Source: an uncultured Lachnospiraceae bacterium (GTDB lineage: Bacteria > Bacillota_A > Clostridia > Lachnospirales > Lachnospiraceae). Taken from it: DNA of 17,542 bases. Of the stretch, positions 1 through 8,900 are shown piece after piece (the stretch's first letter is position 1; the number at the start of each line of letters is the position of its first letter). The notes under the pieces are model-generated. The model was not told the DNA's origin. It did not search any database and saw only the letters and a program-made list of their open reading frames with translations. Made by a program: the position numbers and the translations under genes. The stretch is from contig CAMYVI010000019.1 of assembly GCA_947302185.1 (NCBI GenBank), positions 1-17,542 on the forward strand, written 5' to 3'.

Positions 1-3000
1 TTACATATCCGTCGGCTTTATACAGATTGACACCGTACTGAGTAGCCAGACCTACAGCTTCACCTGAAAAGTCTGCGCTTTCCTCGACCTTCTTCTCATA
101 GTCCTTCAGTTTCGCTGTATTTGTATAATGAATCTTTCCGTCGGAGCTGACTTCTCCTGTCGGTTTAGCCCAATAAGTAATTACAGTATCAACGCCATCC
201 GGCAGATAGAAAGTAATCTTGTCATCCTTCATATTAAAGTATGGAAGATCTACCGGTCCGTCTACGCCTTCAACAGTGGTTGTCTTGTCACCCGGCGTAT
301 AATTACCTTTCGGGAACGAAATCTGAATATCCTGATAAGCGGTACTGATGTTGTCAAGCGTATCTTCTAGTTTTAATACATCCCCTTCCTCAAGGTCAAC
401 CTGTGCTTCATTCACATGGACTGTGAACTGAACCTTACCGTTGTGATTTGCCGTATCGGCATTCAGATTCGCTGACTGCCACTTGTCCAGTACATTCGGT
501 GTGTACTCTACTGTTGTCTTTTGGGTTTCATTGTTAAATGTAACAGTGTTCCCCATCTTAACAGTAAGTGAGTTCTGCTGGAGCGCTTCAGATGTAAGTA
601 TATCAACATTTTTCACTTTCATCCGATAATGGAGCCTGTAATAAGAACACAGTTCTCCGGTAGAGCCCCATGTACCGTCCGGAAGCTGTCCCTGCTTCTT
701 AGGCAGCATGTCCTTATTAAGAGTCAATTTTATCGTGTTCTCAACACTCGTATCAATTGCACTATCCGGTAAAGCGGTACCATCGGACAGATTAATATTG
801 TACTCCTCGTCGCCGCCAAACACTCTGGCACTTCCGGTCACATATTCCAGATGATTGTCATACTGATCGGTGAACTCAATAGTCCCGGTTCCATCCTCTC
901 CGAAACTGCTCTCGGAAATCTTGTTCGTCTTGATATCAAAATCAAAATAGATTTCTCCGTTCTCGACGATGTATTTGCTGCCTTCCTTCTTCAAGATCGG
1001 TTCTGAATAGTCTACATGTGCCCAACTGTGGTCTCTATTAAATTCCGCATCATTTTGATGCCTTCTTGTTGCGTCTTCATCAGCAATCCAATCCGGATCG
1101 TATTTGGTTTTAAAAGTGAATATGACCGTTTGTCTGGCATCAGATGCCGGGAAACTTGCCCATTTGAACTCCACATCTCCGTTATCATGCGGCGTAATTG
1201 TCGGCGTACCCAGTCCGCTATATCCTGAAACGAGGCTGTAACTTCCATCTACATATGTGTCTCTATACTGACCGTTACCGTAGGAAGGAAGATGTTCAAT
1301 CACCTTTGCTTCCGGACCATTTACTCCTGCTGCGGGAATTGTTAATTTGATTCTCCAGGTAACCTCATCTCCGTCAACGCGACTGACGCTCTTTTCGATT
1401 CCCGTTCGATTCACTTCAGGAACAACAGCCGTACCTGTAGCTTCGTGCTGATCATTTTCCGGACCGCCTTCGTTCTTGATCTCCTTTGAATGGGTCGCGT
1501 GGCTCATATCGGTTACGGTCTTATAAGTAATGTCATATCTCCAGTATTTGCCTGCATTAGGGTAACCCGGCAACTGAGATATGTCATAAGACCATCTGTC
1601 TGCCGTATGCTGAACACTATTCCAGGATAAGGGAACTGTGGCGACTACTGTATTGGTCGCTACGTCTGTTATCCTGACCTGAATATCTTCGCTTGTATCA
1701 TAATTAACATCCGGTGTCTTAATATGATCTGTTACCGTTGTCAGCTGGCCGTCCGTAATAAGAGGAGCCGTATATGCTGTAATCGTCCAGGAAGTTTTCG
1801 ACTGTGTTCCGGTTTCGTTTGACTCAGAGTTCCCTGCGCTCTTAGACGCACTGTGCTGATCTACGATATGATTAAAGCTATGCGTTGCAGGAGGCTTTCC
1901 CGGTACTTCTGCCGTGTTCTTGGTGTCATTCGGGGTTCCGTAACCGTTGCCGTCCTGGGTCAGTCCTTGTTTATTCAGGTTTACGGTGTACCTGATTTCA
2001 TATTCTCCGTCTTCGAGCGCCGGCGTCTGCAGTTCAAATGACTTCCCTCCATTTCCGAAAGTAGTAGAACAGCCGCTGACTTCCGCACCGTTCCTGTAAA
2101 GCTTAACACTGGACGTTTCATACCCTGTCAGTGCGGTCCCTTCCAAAATATCTGTCACCTTGACACCGTTATTGCTGCCCTTGGATGTCAGCTTCAGTGT
2201 ATACTCGATCTTTCCGTTATCAAAATCTGTAATCCTTGCGCTCTTCGTAATGCTTACATCAGGAGACTCGTCAACATGATAGGTGCCTCCGCCGGGTATA
2301 ATAATCTCATGTTCGGAACCGGTCTTTGTAAACTCTCCGGTCGCATGCACCTTGATCTGTGCAGTCGTTATAGCCGCCAGCTTGCTGTAATTCGGATCCG
2401 CTGTATCGAGCTGAATACAAAGGTTTCCGCCTTCTATCGTAGCCAAATTGCCCGGGATCACTATATTATTTCCCAGGTAATTCACCGTAATGCTGAACGG
2501 GCTGTTGATAGTCTTCAGTTCCAGACCGGCCGGTATCTGCAGGGTCATTTTGTTGTCACTGAACTGGAATGTCGATTCCGACTCCGCAAATGTTATATCC
2601 ATTGAATACTGCCTGCCCGGCTTTACGGTATATGTGCCGTCCCCGTTCGGCTCTGCACCGGAAATCTGGAAATTCGTCACCAGGTCATTCAGATTTGTGG
2701 TCTGGGAAGCATCTGTAACGGTGAGGCTGTAATGCGTATTGCCAATATCGAACGAGAGCACGTAAGTGCTGCTGAACGGGTTGTCGCTGTTAATATGCAG
2801 ACCGTCCTCTTCTTCCGTAAGATAAAGAGCCCCATCTACGCTGTCGCCCTTGACAAGCGAGAGCATGAGGTTTTCGACGCCCTTGTCAGGAACGTCAATC
2901 CCGATGACCCTAAGGATCTCATTAACGTTATAGCTTCCGCGTCCCGGGAAGTTCCATGTCCTCCCCTTATAAGTGAAGTCCACCGTATAGACCACGCCAT

Positions 3001-5530
3001 AAACCGAGAAAGATTCCGCACTGAACTCCACCGCCTTTACCATTGCCATCTCATCCCCGTCGGTGGAAATATCGGTCGTGTCAACCGGAATGCTCTCCGT
3101 TCCGTCTTCGGAAAAATGGACAGCACTGACATAGGAGGCATCCTCTGTCTCGATCGCATCCCTGTATTCGATATTCACATTTACCGGAGCCTTGGGTTCA
3201 AACTCGCCGTCCTTCGTCATGATCTTAATGTCGAAGAATCTTCCCAGAAGCTCTGCCTCATCGATGCCGTTTATGCCGAGTGCAGCCTTCGCTTCTTCTA
3301 TGTATGCGCTGTATTCTTCCGTGCCCTTCCTGATCTCCTTCACATACAGCTTGGCGCCTTCCGGAATCTCTGCTTCAGGTCCGTAAGACATCGTTACAGC
3401 GTAATCACTCTTTCTGACAGTAAGTTCCTTCGCATCCGGATCATTGTTCAGCCCGGCATCCTGCAGCACCTTGTCCTGATCGACCGGCACAGCCTCTCCG
3501 TTTTTGTATATGAATGTTTCCGTGCCCATCCTGCCGTCGACACTGACTCTGGTGACATAATAATTCAGGCCCGCATTCGCATCTGCGATCTTTGCAGTCG
3601 TCTCGAATGAAAGCTCCACCGAATTATTTCCCGCAGCGGCTGCCACATCATTGAGCACCTTTACATGGATGCCGGTGAATGCCACAACGGCTTCATCTGA
3701 TATGCCCTGTACGTCAGACCATGTATAAAGGTTCCCGTTATCACCGATGAAGGTGAGCTCATAGTTGTCATTGCCGACCAGTACTGTATTCTCGCCGCAG
3801 ACTACCGCGCTGCCGCCCCAGGACCTGGCCTGTGCAGCCGTCATGGCATGGTTCTTTCCGGTAGAAGTATCAATACGGATGACCGCACCTGCCGGGAGAA
3901 CATCTCCCTTTAGCTGCGCTGCCGCCTGCCAGTTCATGATAACGGCTGAGCCGTCGTCGGTATGATGATATTCAACCACGGAGACGGCAACGCCATCGCT
4001 CTCTGTAACTCCGGCCGGATCGAGATCATCCTCACTCTTGCCGATGATATGCTCTGTGTCTTCCGCAATGCTCGGGGCGAAAACCTCATCCTGCTCCCCT
4101 GCATCCTGTGCTCCGATAACAGCCCCTTCCGAAGCGGACTCATCGGCAGGAGCCTTCTCCTGCCCCGCAGTGCTCTCTTCTGCAGCCTCATCTGCAACGC
4201 TCTTATCGGCAGGTACTGCCGGCTGGCCTGCTGTGCTCTCATCAGCCGGCGCTGCAGATTGTTCCGCTGTACTCTCACCGGACGTAACTGCGGGCCGGAC
4301 TGCTATACTCTCATCGGACGGCACTGATGGCTGACCTGCTGCGCTCTCGTCAGCAGGCACTGATGGCTGAACTGCCGCACTCTCATCAGCAGGCACTGAT
4401 GGCTGACCTGCTGCGCTCTCGTCCGCCGGTACGACTGCCTGCCCTGTGGCAGAGTTCTCCCCTTCTGCCGGCACCGGAGCTCCGGCGTTCCCATTTTCCG
4501 GAACGGCTGTCTGATCAGGCTGGCCGATTTCGTCAGCCGCCTGTTCTGCTGCCTCGTCGGCAGGCAGGACCCGGTCCGCATCCGGACCGGCTGTCGCACT
4601 GTCGGCTGTTTCTTCGCTCACGGAATAATCCGCCGCTGTTTCTCCGGACGGAATAACGCCGTAGCCGTGGATCGTTTCAAATGTTATATCGTCATCCTTT
4701 TTCCGGTCGACAGCTACTCTGATCTCCTCGACTGAATTGTCGGAGTTCCCGATGATTACAGAGAACGAATGGATCCTGTTTCCGAAGATCCCGAGGAAGC
4801 CTTTATTGACATCGGTGATAATACCCACCTGCACTTTAGAGCCTGCCTCCGGCGTAAAAAAGATCAGATCGCCCGCCTTCGGCGTGTAATCAGCCGCATC
4901 GGCATAAAGCTCGGAGCCGACAAGGGCACCGGCCCAGTTGCCGGCGTCGATATCGCTTCCGAACTCGCTTACGCCCGCCCGGTCAAGAACGAACGATACA
5001 AAGATGGCATCCCAGTCTGCGTAGGCATACTCGCTGAGACCGTTCGGCAGTCTTTCTCCGCTGCCGTCGATCACATCGCCGTACCAATGGCCGTAACGCG
5101 TATAGCCCTGTGTCCGGTCATCATCGGTCACAAGGTAATTGCTGTCACTCTCTTGATATCCCACCTGGCTTGCGGCAACGGCGACAATGTCGGCGTTGCG
5201 GTCCCCGGTAAGTTCCGGAATATCGGCGAACCACTCATCCCAGTTCTCAATATCCGCATACTGGTCAGAATAGCAGGCCAGTGTATGGATGTGCTCTGTC
5301 AGCCCGCAGACAAAATTGTTCTCTGCGTCATAGCATTCCGCCGTATGCGTGTGTTCCTCAAAACCGCATTTCGCGTCCTGGCTGCTCATCGTGATGGCAG
5401 GCAGAACCAATGCATATGTCGTGACAAACACTATCAGACAGGACATAACAGTGACAACCTTCATCCAATTACTATGGAAAAGAGTTGCAGACAGTTTTTC
5501 CCTGGCATTATCATTTCTTTTGGATGCCAT
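1..5530 (-). CDS. Giant surface adhesin with degenerate CHAP-like domain (C-terminus beyond the window)
   Basis: Open without a stop from ATG at 5530 to the left edge, at least 1843 residues. The start is fixed by an AAGGGGG ribosome site at 5539-5545. Seen in order: export segment (residues 22-47, hydrophobic, with SC and TTYALVLPAIT); two CxxxxHxHxxxC units (55-66, 75-86); a CHAP-like domain (about 115-294) with GYTRYGHWYGD, DWDAIFVSF, GDLIFF, VGII and GNS landmarks; an Ala/Pro/Glu-rich linker with seven 12-residue repeats (367-450); a module ending SFSVYGVVYTVDF (about 690-850); then beta-rich fibrous adhesin domains (SITK..., DNGKIEYTLKL and similar). CHAP enzymes cleave peptidoglycan, but here the Cys and His positions are Asp174 and Gln234, so I infer a binding role. 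The core resembles the neighbouring LPSTG adhesin. CnaB repeats and a sorting signal probably follow off-window. The exact ligand is unknown. Confidence 0.85.
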   Translation of the reverse strand, partial: MASKRNDNAREKLSATLFHSNWMKVVTVMSCLIVFVTTYALVLPAITMSSQDAKCGFEEHTHTAECYDAENNFVCGLTEHIHTLACYSDQYADIENWDEWFADIPELTGDRNADIVAVAASQVGYQESDSNYLVTDDDRTQGYTRYGHWYGDVIDGSGERLPNGLSEYAYADWDAIFVSFVLDRAGVSEFGSDIDAGNWAGALVGSELYADAADYTPKAGDLIFFTPEAGSKVQVGIITDVNKGFLGIFGNRIHSFSVIIGNSDNSVEEIRVAVDRKKDDDITFETIHGYGVIPSGETAADYSVSEETADSATAGPDADRVLPADEAAEQAADEIGQPDQTAVPENGNAGAPVPAEGENSATGQAVVPADESAAGQPSVPADESAAVQPSVPADESAAGQPSVPSDESIAVRPAVTSGESTAEQSAAPADESTAGQPAVPADKSVADEAAEESTAGQEKAPADESASEGAVIGAQDAGEQDEVFAPSIAEDTEHIIGKSEDDLDPAGVTESDGVAVSVVEYHHTDDGSAVIMNWQAAAQLKGDVLPAGAVIRIDTSTGKNHAMTAAQARSWGGSAVVCGENTVLVGNDNYELTFIGDNGNLYTWSDVQGISDEAVVAFTGIHVKVLNDVAAAAGNNSVELSFETTAKIADANAGLNYYVTRVSVDGRMGTETFIYKNGEAVPVDQDKVLQDAGLNNDPDAKELTVRKSDYAVTMSYGPEAEIPEGAKLYVKEIRKGTEEYSAYIEEAKAALGINGIDEAELLGRFFDIKIMTKDGEFEPKAPVNVNIEYRDAIETEDASYVSAVHFSEDGTESIPVDTTDISTDGDEMAMVKAVEFSAESFSVYGVVYTVDFTYKGRTWNFPGRGSYNVNEILRVIGIDVPDKGVENLMLSLVKGDSVDGALYLTEEEDGLHINSDNPFSSTYVLSFDIGNTHYSLTVTDASQTTNLNDLVTNFQISGAEPNGDGTYTVKPGRQYSMDITFAESESTFQFSDNKMTLQIPAGLELKTINSPFSITVNYLGNNIVIPGNLATIEGGNLCIQLDTADPNYSKLAAITTAQIKVHATGEFTKTGSEHEIIIPGGGTYHVDESPDVSITKSARITDFDNGKIEYTLKLTSKGSNNGVKVTDILEGTALTGYETSSVKLYRNGAEVSGCSTTFGNGGKSFELQTPALEDGEYEIRYTVNLNKQGLTQDGNGYGTPNDTKNTAEVPGKPPATHSFNHIVDQHSASKSAGNSESNETGTQSKTSWTITAYTAPLITDGQLTTVTDHIKTPDVNYDTSEDIQVRITDVATNTVVATVPLSWNSVQHTADRWSYDISQLPGYPNAGKYWRYDITYKTVTDMSHATHSKEIKNEGGPENDQHEATGTAVVPEVNRTGIEKSVSRVDGDEVTWRIKLTIPAAGVNGPEAKVIEHLPSYGNGQYRDTYVDGSYSLVSGYSGLGTPTITPHDNGDVEFKWASFPASDARQTVIFTFKTKYDPDWIADEDATRRHQNDAEFNRDHSWAHVDYSEPILKKEGSKYIVENGEIYFDFDIKTNKISESSFGEDGTGTIEFTDQYDNHLEYVTGSARVFGGDEEYNINLSDGTALPDSAIDTSVENTIKLTLNKDMLPKKQGQLPDGTWGSTGELCSYYRLHYRMKVKNVDILTSEALQQNSLTVKMGNTVTFNNETQKTTVEYTPNVLDKWQSANLNADTANHNGKVQFTVHVNEAQVDLEEGDVLKLEDTLDNISTAYQDIQISFPKGNYTPGDKTTTVEGVDGPVDLPYFNMKDDKITFYLPDGVDTVITYWAKPTGEVSSDGKIHYTNTAKLKDYEKKVEESADFSGEAVGLATQYGVNLYKADGYV
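4181..4432 (-). repeat. Seven tandem 36-bp coding repeats (12-residue VPADESAAGQPS type)
   Basis: In-frame units of exactly 36 bp begin at 4432 and every 36 bases down to 4216, coding V-P-A-D-E-S-A-A-G-Q-P-S-like peptides. Units 1-3 are nearly identical. Units 4-7 have diverged (for example VPSDESIAVRPA and VTSGESTAEQSA). A shorter partial unit, EESTAGQEKAPADES, follows. The composition suggests an extended, flexible spacer between the CHAP-like domain and the adhesin core. Near-identity of some units points to recent expansion, and copy number probably varies between strains. Confidence 0.9.
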
Positions 5531-5646
5531 AAATTGTTCCCCCTTACAATTTGATTAGGAATTCGGTTAATACACAGCCGAATAAGATTTAAACCCCCGA
5601 AATATACTTAAAAAGATACCTATCTCTATTATTTATATAGTTAGAC

Positions 5647-5674
5647 ATTATAAATGAAGTATACCTGTTGTCAC
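5647..5674 (-). promoter_or_regulatory. Candidate sigma-A promoter for the CHAP-like adhesin gene
   Basis: Read on the minus strand, a -35 GTGACA (5669-5674) and a perfect -10 TATAAT (5647-5652) are separated by 16 bases. Transcription would start near 5640 and leave a leader of about 110 bases before the ATG at 5530. The assignment rests on match to consensus and position only. Confidence 0.45.
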
Positions 5675-5680
5675 TTAATT

Positions 5681-5709
5681 AATATAATTTAATCGGACTG
5701 TGTATTCAA
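5681..5709 (-). promoter_or_regulatory. Second candidate promoter for the CHAP-like adhesin gene
   Basis: A -35 TTGAAT (5704-5709) and a -10 TATATT (5681-5686) have the ideal 17-base spacer on the minus strand. It lies just upstream of the better-matching 5647-5674 promoter, so the gene may have tandem promoters, or only one of the two may be real. Confidence 0.3.
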
Positions 5710-5782
5710 GTTTTATTTAAAATTTTGTAATACATTTATCACCTTTCCTGTCTATGACTCATACTTTCTCAATTGTTAACTC

Positions 5783-5868
5783 TTAATTATTTTTTGATAC
5801 CAAAAATTTCTTCCCTTACAGTTTAATTCGTAATTATGCGAATGCTATACCGTATAGATTTTTAATCC
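5783..5868 (-). pseudogene. Decayed duplicate of the adhesin gene leader and start
   Basis: On the minus strand this stretch aligns, with a single one-base gap, to the leader, ribosome site and first codons of the CHAP-like adhesin gene (5515-5596). Both contain GG..TTAAA, then CGG, CTAAT/CGAAT, TGTAAGGG, ATTT and a start-like codon followed by G.ATC.AAAA. The start has become TTG (5801-5803), and after TTG-GTA-TCA-AAA-AAT-AAT comes TAA (5783-5785), so nothing can be expressed beyond a six-residue peptide. I read it as the remnant of a duplicated gene start. An alternative is a conserved regulatory leader present twice. Confidence 0.5.
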
Positions 5869-5907
5869 TAAACAAATTTGCATGTTTGCTATTTAATTTT
5901 ATTCATT

Positions 5908-5945
5908 GAAAAGCAATTCGGGAGTCCCTTACGGAACTCCCGAAT
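5908..5945 (-). terminator. Hairpin terminator after the LPSTG adhesin gene
   Basis: A perfect 10-bp inverted repeat (ATTCGGGAGT at 5916-5925, ACTCCCGAAT at 5936-5945) encloses a 10-base loop. On the minus strand it is followed by TTGCTTTTC. It starts 26 bases beyond the stop codon at 5972-5974. The T-run is short, so termination may be moderate. Confidence 0.7.
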
Positions 5946-5971
5946 ATTGTTTCTGTGATTTTTTCTGTAGG

Positions 5972-8900
5972 TCAGGCCAATCTGCGAAAACGGCTCATCA
6001 GATAAAGCAGTCCTGCCGATAGAAGCATTGTAACACCGGCCAGATAAATACCCAAGGTGCCTCTTCCGCCTGTCGACGGCAATGAAACTGCTGATTCAGG
6101 TCGGTTAGTAATATACTGCTTATCAAAAGCCCTGTCTGTATTATCAGGCTTGCTCACAACAGTTGTCGTCTGAACTCCGCCTTCACCGGTCACAGTCTGT
6201 GCCATTCCATATTCCGGTTCTTTGTACCCGTCAACCGGCACTTCCTTCACATAATACACAAGCTCTTCTCCGCTTGCAGTATCTATTGCCGGCAGACCCT
6301 TAATTTTGAATGTGTATGTATTATCATCATCATTCTTAGTTGCTGTCCAGGTATAAGAATCCTTGCTTCCTCCTGATGAATCTAATACAAATTCTTCGAC
6401 TCCGCCCTTCTGTGTTCCGAGCAAAATCGTGATTGTCTTTCCTTCAGGCCACGATTCCTCAATCTCGTCTTCTACTGTTTTCCATATCTTGGTAAACTCA
6501 AAGTTCTTAAGCTTTTCGTTTGTTACAGTAGCAACTCCGCCGGTTACTTCACCGTTTGTAACAGACCACTCGCCTATCATGCCATCCGAAAGTTCTACGA
6601 CAGTACCATCTGCCTTGGTCATTTTGATCTCTTCGACAGTATATGTAATATCGTTGCCCTCTGTATCTTTCGCCGGCAGATTTTCAAAGGTACGCTCACT
6701 CTGTCTGCTGTTTTTAGTGATATCCAGCGTCCAGTAAGTGCCAGCATCCTTCTTAATGGCTACCTTCTCACCTCCTTGCCTCTGAGCAAAAAGTTGTACC
6801 GTAACACTCTGTATGTCATCCGGCCAGTTAATTTCTTCTCCGTTTTTCCATACTTTGTTGACACGAATACTTGTCGGAGTAAAGGTGTTGACAATTGTTG
6901 TACCGTCATTGGTCACTGTACTTGTGAACAGAGTCTTCACAGACCGCTGATTTTCACCTCCAATAGAGGAATTTACATTGCCGTTTGCCACAACGAACGG
7001 ATCAGACGAGTCAACAGCATTACTCAGTACTACATTCGTTTCCTTTACTTTATAGGTATACTCAACATACTCATTCGAGCTGTTCTTACCGGCAGCAGGC
7101 AGCTGCTCCCAGACAGCTTTCCAGGTGTCTGTCGAAGTCTCGGGGGTAGCCTCCGTAGTTTCGTGACCGATTTCGTGACCATTCACTCCTATTTCAGGTC
7201 TGCTATAGCCATACATAGAGCCAATATACTGGCTTCCGTCAAAAGAAGTATCCAGGGTTCCGTCAGGGAAGAAACGCTGCAGTTCGACATAAATACGCAG
7301 ATTATTCTGCAAGATCGGCTGGTTTCCACCGTCATGGTTATAAACAGTAACGTTGTCGAGACCTTCCCAGTGCTTTGTTATCTCCACATCCTTCGTTTTG
7401 ACCTTGTTACCGACCGTGACAGATGTTCCTTTATTCAGTTCAACTGTTGCGTCTTCGTAACCTTCTTCCGTACTCATGGCAATCGGCGTTCCGGAAGAGG
7501 AATAGCCGGCAATTTCAAATCCGCCCGAGCAGCTCACTTCACGGAGTCCGTAAGTATAAGTGTACTTTTTGCCGTCTGTACCGGTTCCCACTGTGGGCTG
7601 ATTGACAAATGATGCCTGCCAGTTATTTGCGTAATTCAGCGTAATTCTTGCCCGATTGGTATAGTCAGGATCGATTTGTGATTCTCCCGTAGAGGCTTCG
7701 GGTTGTGATGTCGGCAATACACTTATACTAATGCCGGGGCAGGACCATAAGACGGCATATATGTCAGTCAGCCCCGGATTTTGAATAGTAAAGTCCACAT
7801 TCCAGGGAGTACTCATATACGCAGCGGCGCTAATTGAAGCATCACTCTCTATCGCATTATAGTCTGAAATATTCGCGGGATCGTAAGCTGTAAATTTTGC
7901 ATTAGTAGCATTATCTATTTGATCCACATGGAATTGAATCGGACCATTCTTTTTTACAAAAGTACTTGCTATCTCCTTCTTTGTTCCAAAATCAAAGAAA
8001 TGCAGCTCTGTCCCGTTTATCTCCTTTCTGTATCTTACGAGTTCCACCGTCGCTGAAAGCAAGCGCCTTTCCTCTTCAGTAAGCTCTGTCGTTCCGTCAT
8101 CTCCATACCACTTCTTCTCAACATTCAATGTAGTATCTTCAGGAGTTGTGTCAGGCTGATTCGTAATAACGGCAGTTCCTGTGCCTGTCAGAGCAGTTAC
8201 CGGTTCTCCGCCTTTCGTATACACTACACTCTGAAGAGTCCAGCCGCTTACATGATCCTCCTCAATTGTGTAATTTCCGGGGTATACGAGGTCTTCGATG
8301 TCAAGTTCCCACTTGCCTGTAGATGAATTCGGATAAATAGTATAGTCCTTAAAGTTAACCCCATCTTTCAGGACATGGATGTTTAATCCGTTTATGCTCT
8401 GAGGTGCATTACCTCCATCCCAAACTTTCTCAACGTGCATCCTCTGTTTGGTATTTGTGACACCGATTGTTCCGGAGCGATCAAGACCCAGTGTATTTGC
8501 ATTTGTGTATGTCGCTATATATCCCGGAACAGGATCCTCCTTGATGAAATAAGTCTTATCTGCATCAAGACCTGTAAAGCTATGAACCCATTTGCCGGTT
8601 GTCTGATCGAGATCCGCCGAAGTAAGTGTATAGCTGTCGACTTCCACACCTGTTGACTGTCCTGCAAGTTTTTCATCTTTTGCATAAAGATGAACCGTTA
8701 CATCCGGCAGTTGTTCGTCAACAGCATTGCCTGCCCATGTTTTTTCTACGCTTATAGTCAGTTCATCTTCCGGAGTAGGCGTATTGGCAACAGGCAGCGT
8801 ATCGTTATTAATATAAATCCACTGACCATAATTCGCCGTCTCTTTGCTGACCGTAAACTCATAATCATGAGGCATGCGTTCGAATCCTGTCGGAGGTTCG

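Larger units (their letters stand above)
5531..5971. other. AT-rich intergenic region between the two giant adhesin genes
   Basis: It holds, from the right, the hairpin terminator of the LPSTG adhesin gene, the decayed duplicate start, two candidate promoters and a leader of about 110 bases for the left-hand adhesin. I see no complete small gene and no riboswitch I can name. A ribosome-site-like AGGAAAGGTGATAAATG (minus strand, near 5735-5751) opens only nine codons before a stop. Confidence 0.7.

Noticed and set aside
2732..3610. 292-residue plus-strand open frame
   Set aside because: It is fully antisense to the left adhesin, lacks a recognisable domain and has no good ribosome site. The minus-strand frame gives a coherent, repetitive surface protein.
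4181..4432. Regular 36-bp units as a CRISPR array
   Set aside because: The units are contiguous with no spacers, in frame, and part of a long coding sequence.
4769..5554. 261-residue plus-strand open frame running through the adhesin start
   Set aside because: It covers the CHAP-like region antisense and runs past the adhesin start. No domain is recognised and the opposite frame is clearly the gene.
5531..5640. Leader of about 110 bases as a riboswitch
   Set aside because: I could not identify a conserved riboswitch core or a terminator hairpin in it. It is AT-rich and explained in part by the duplicated leader.
6776..7612. 278-residue plus-strand open frame
   Set aside because: Antisense shadow of the CnaB repeats of the LPSTG adhesin. 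Its composition is typical of reverse-complement translation, with no family features.
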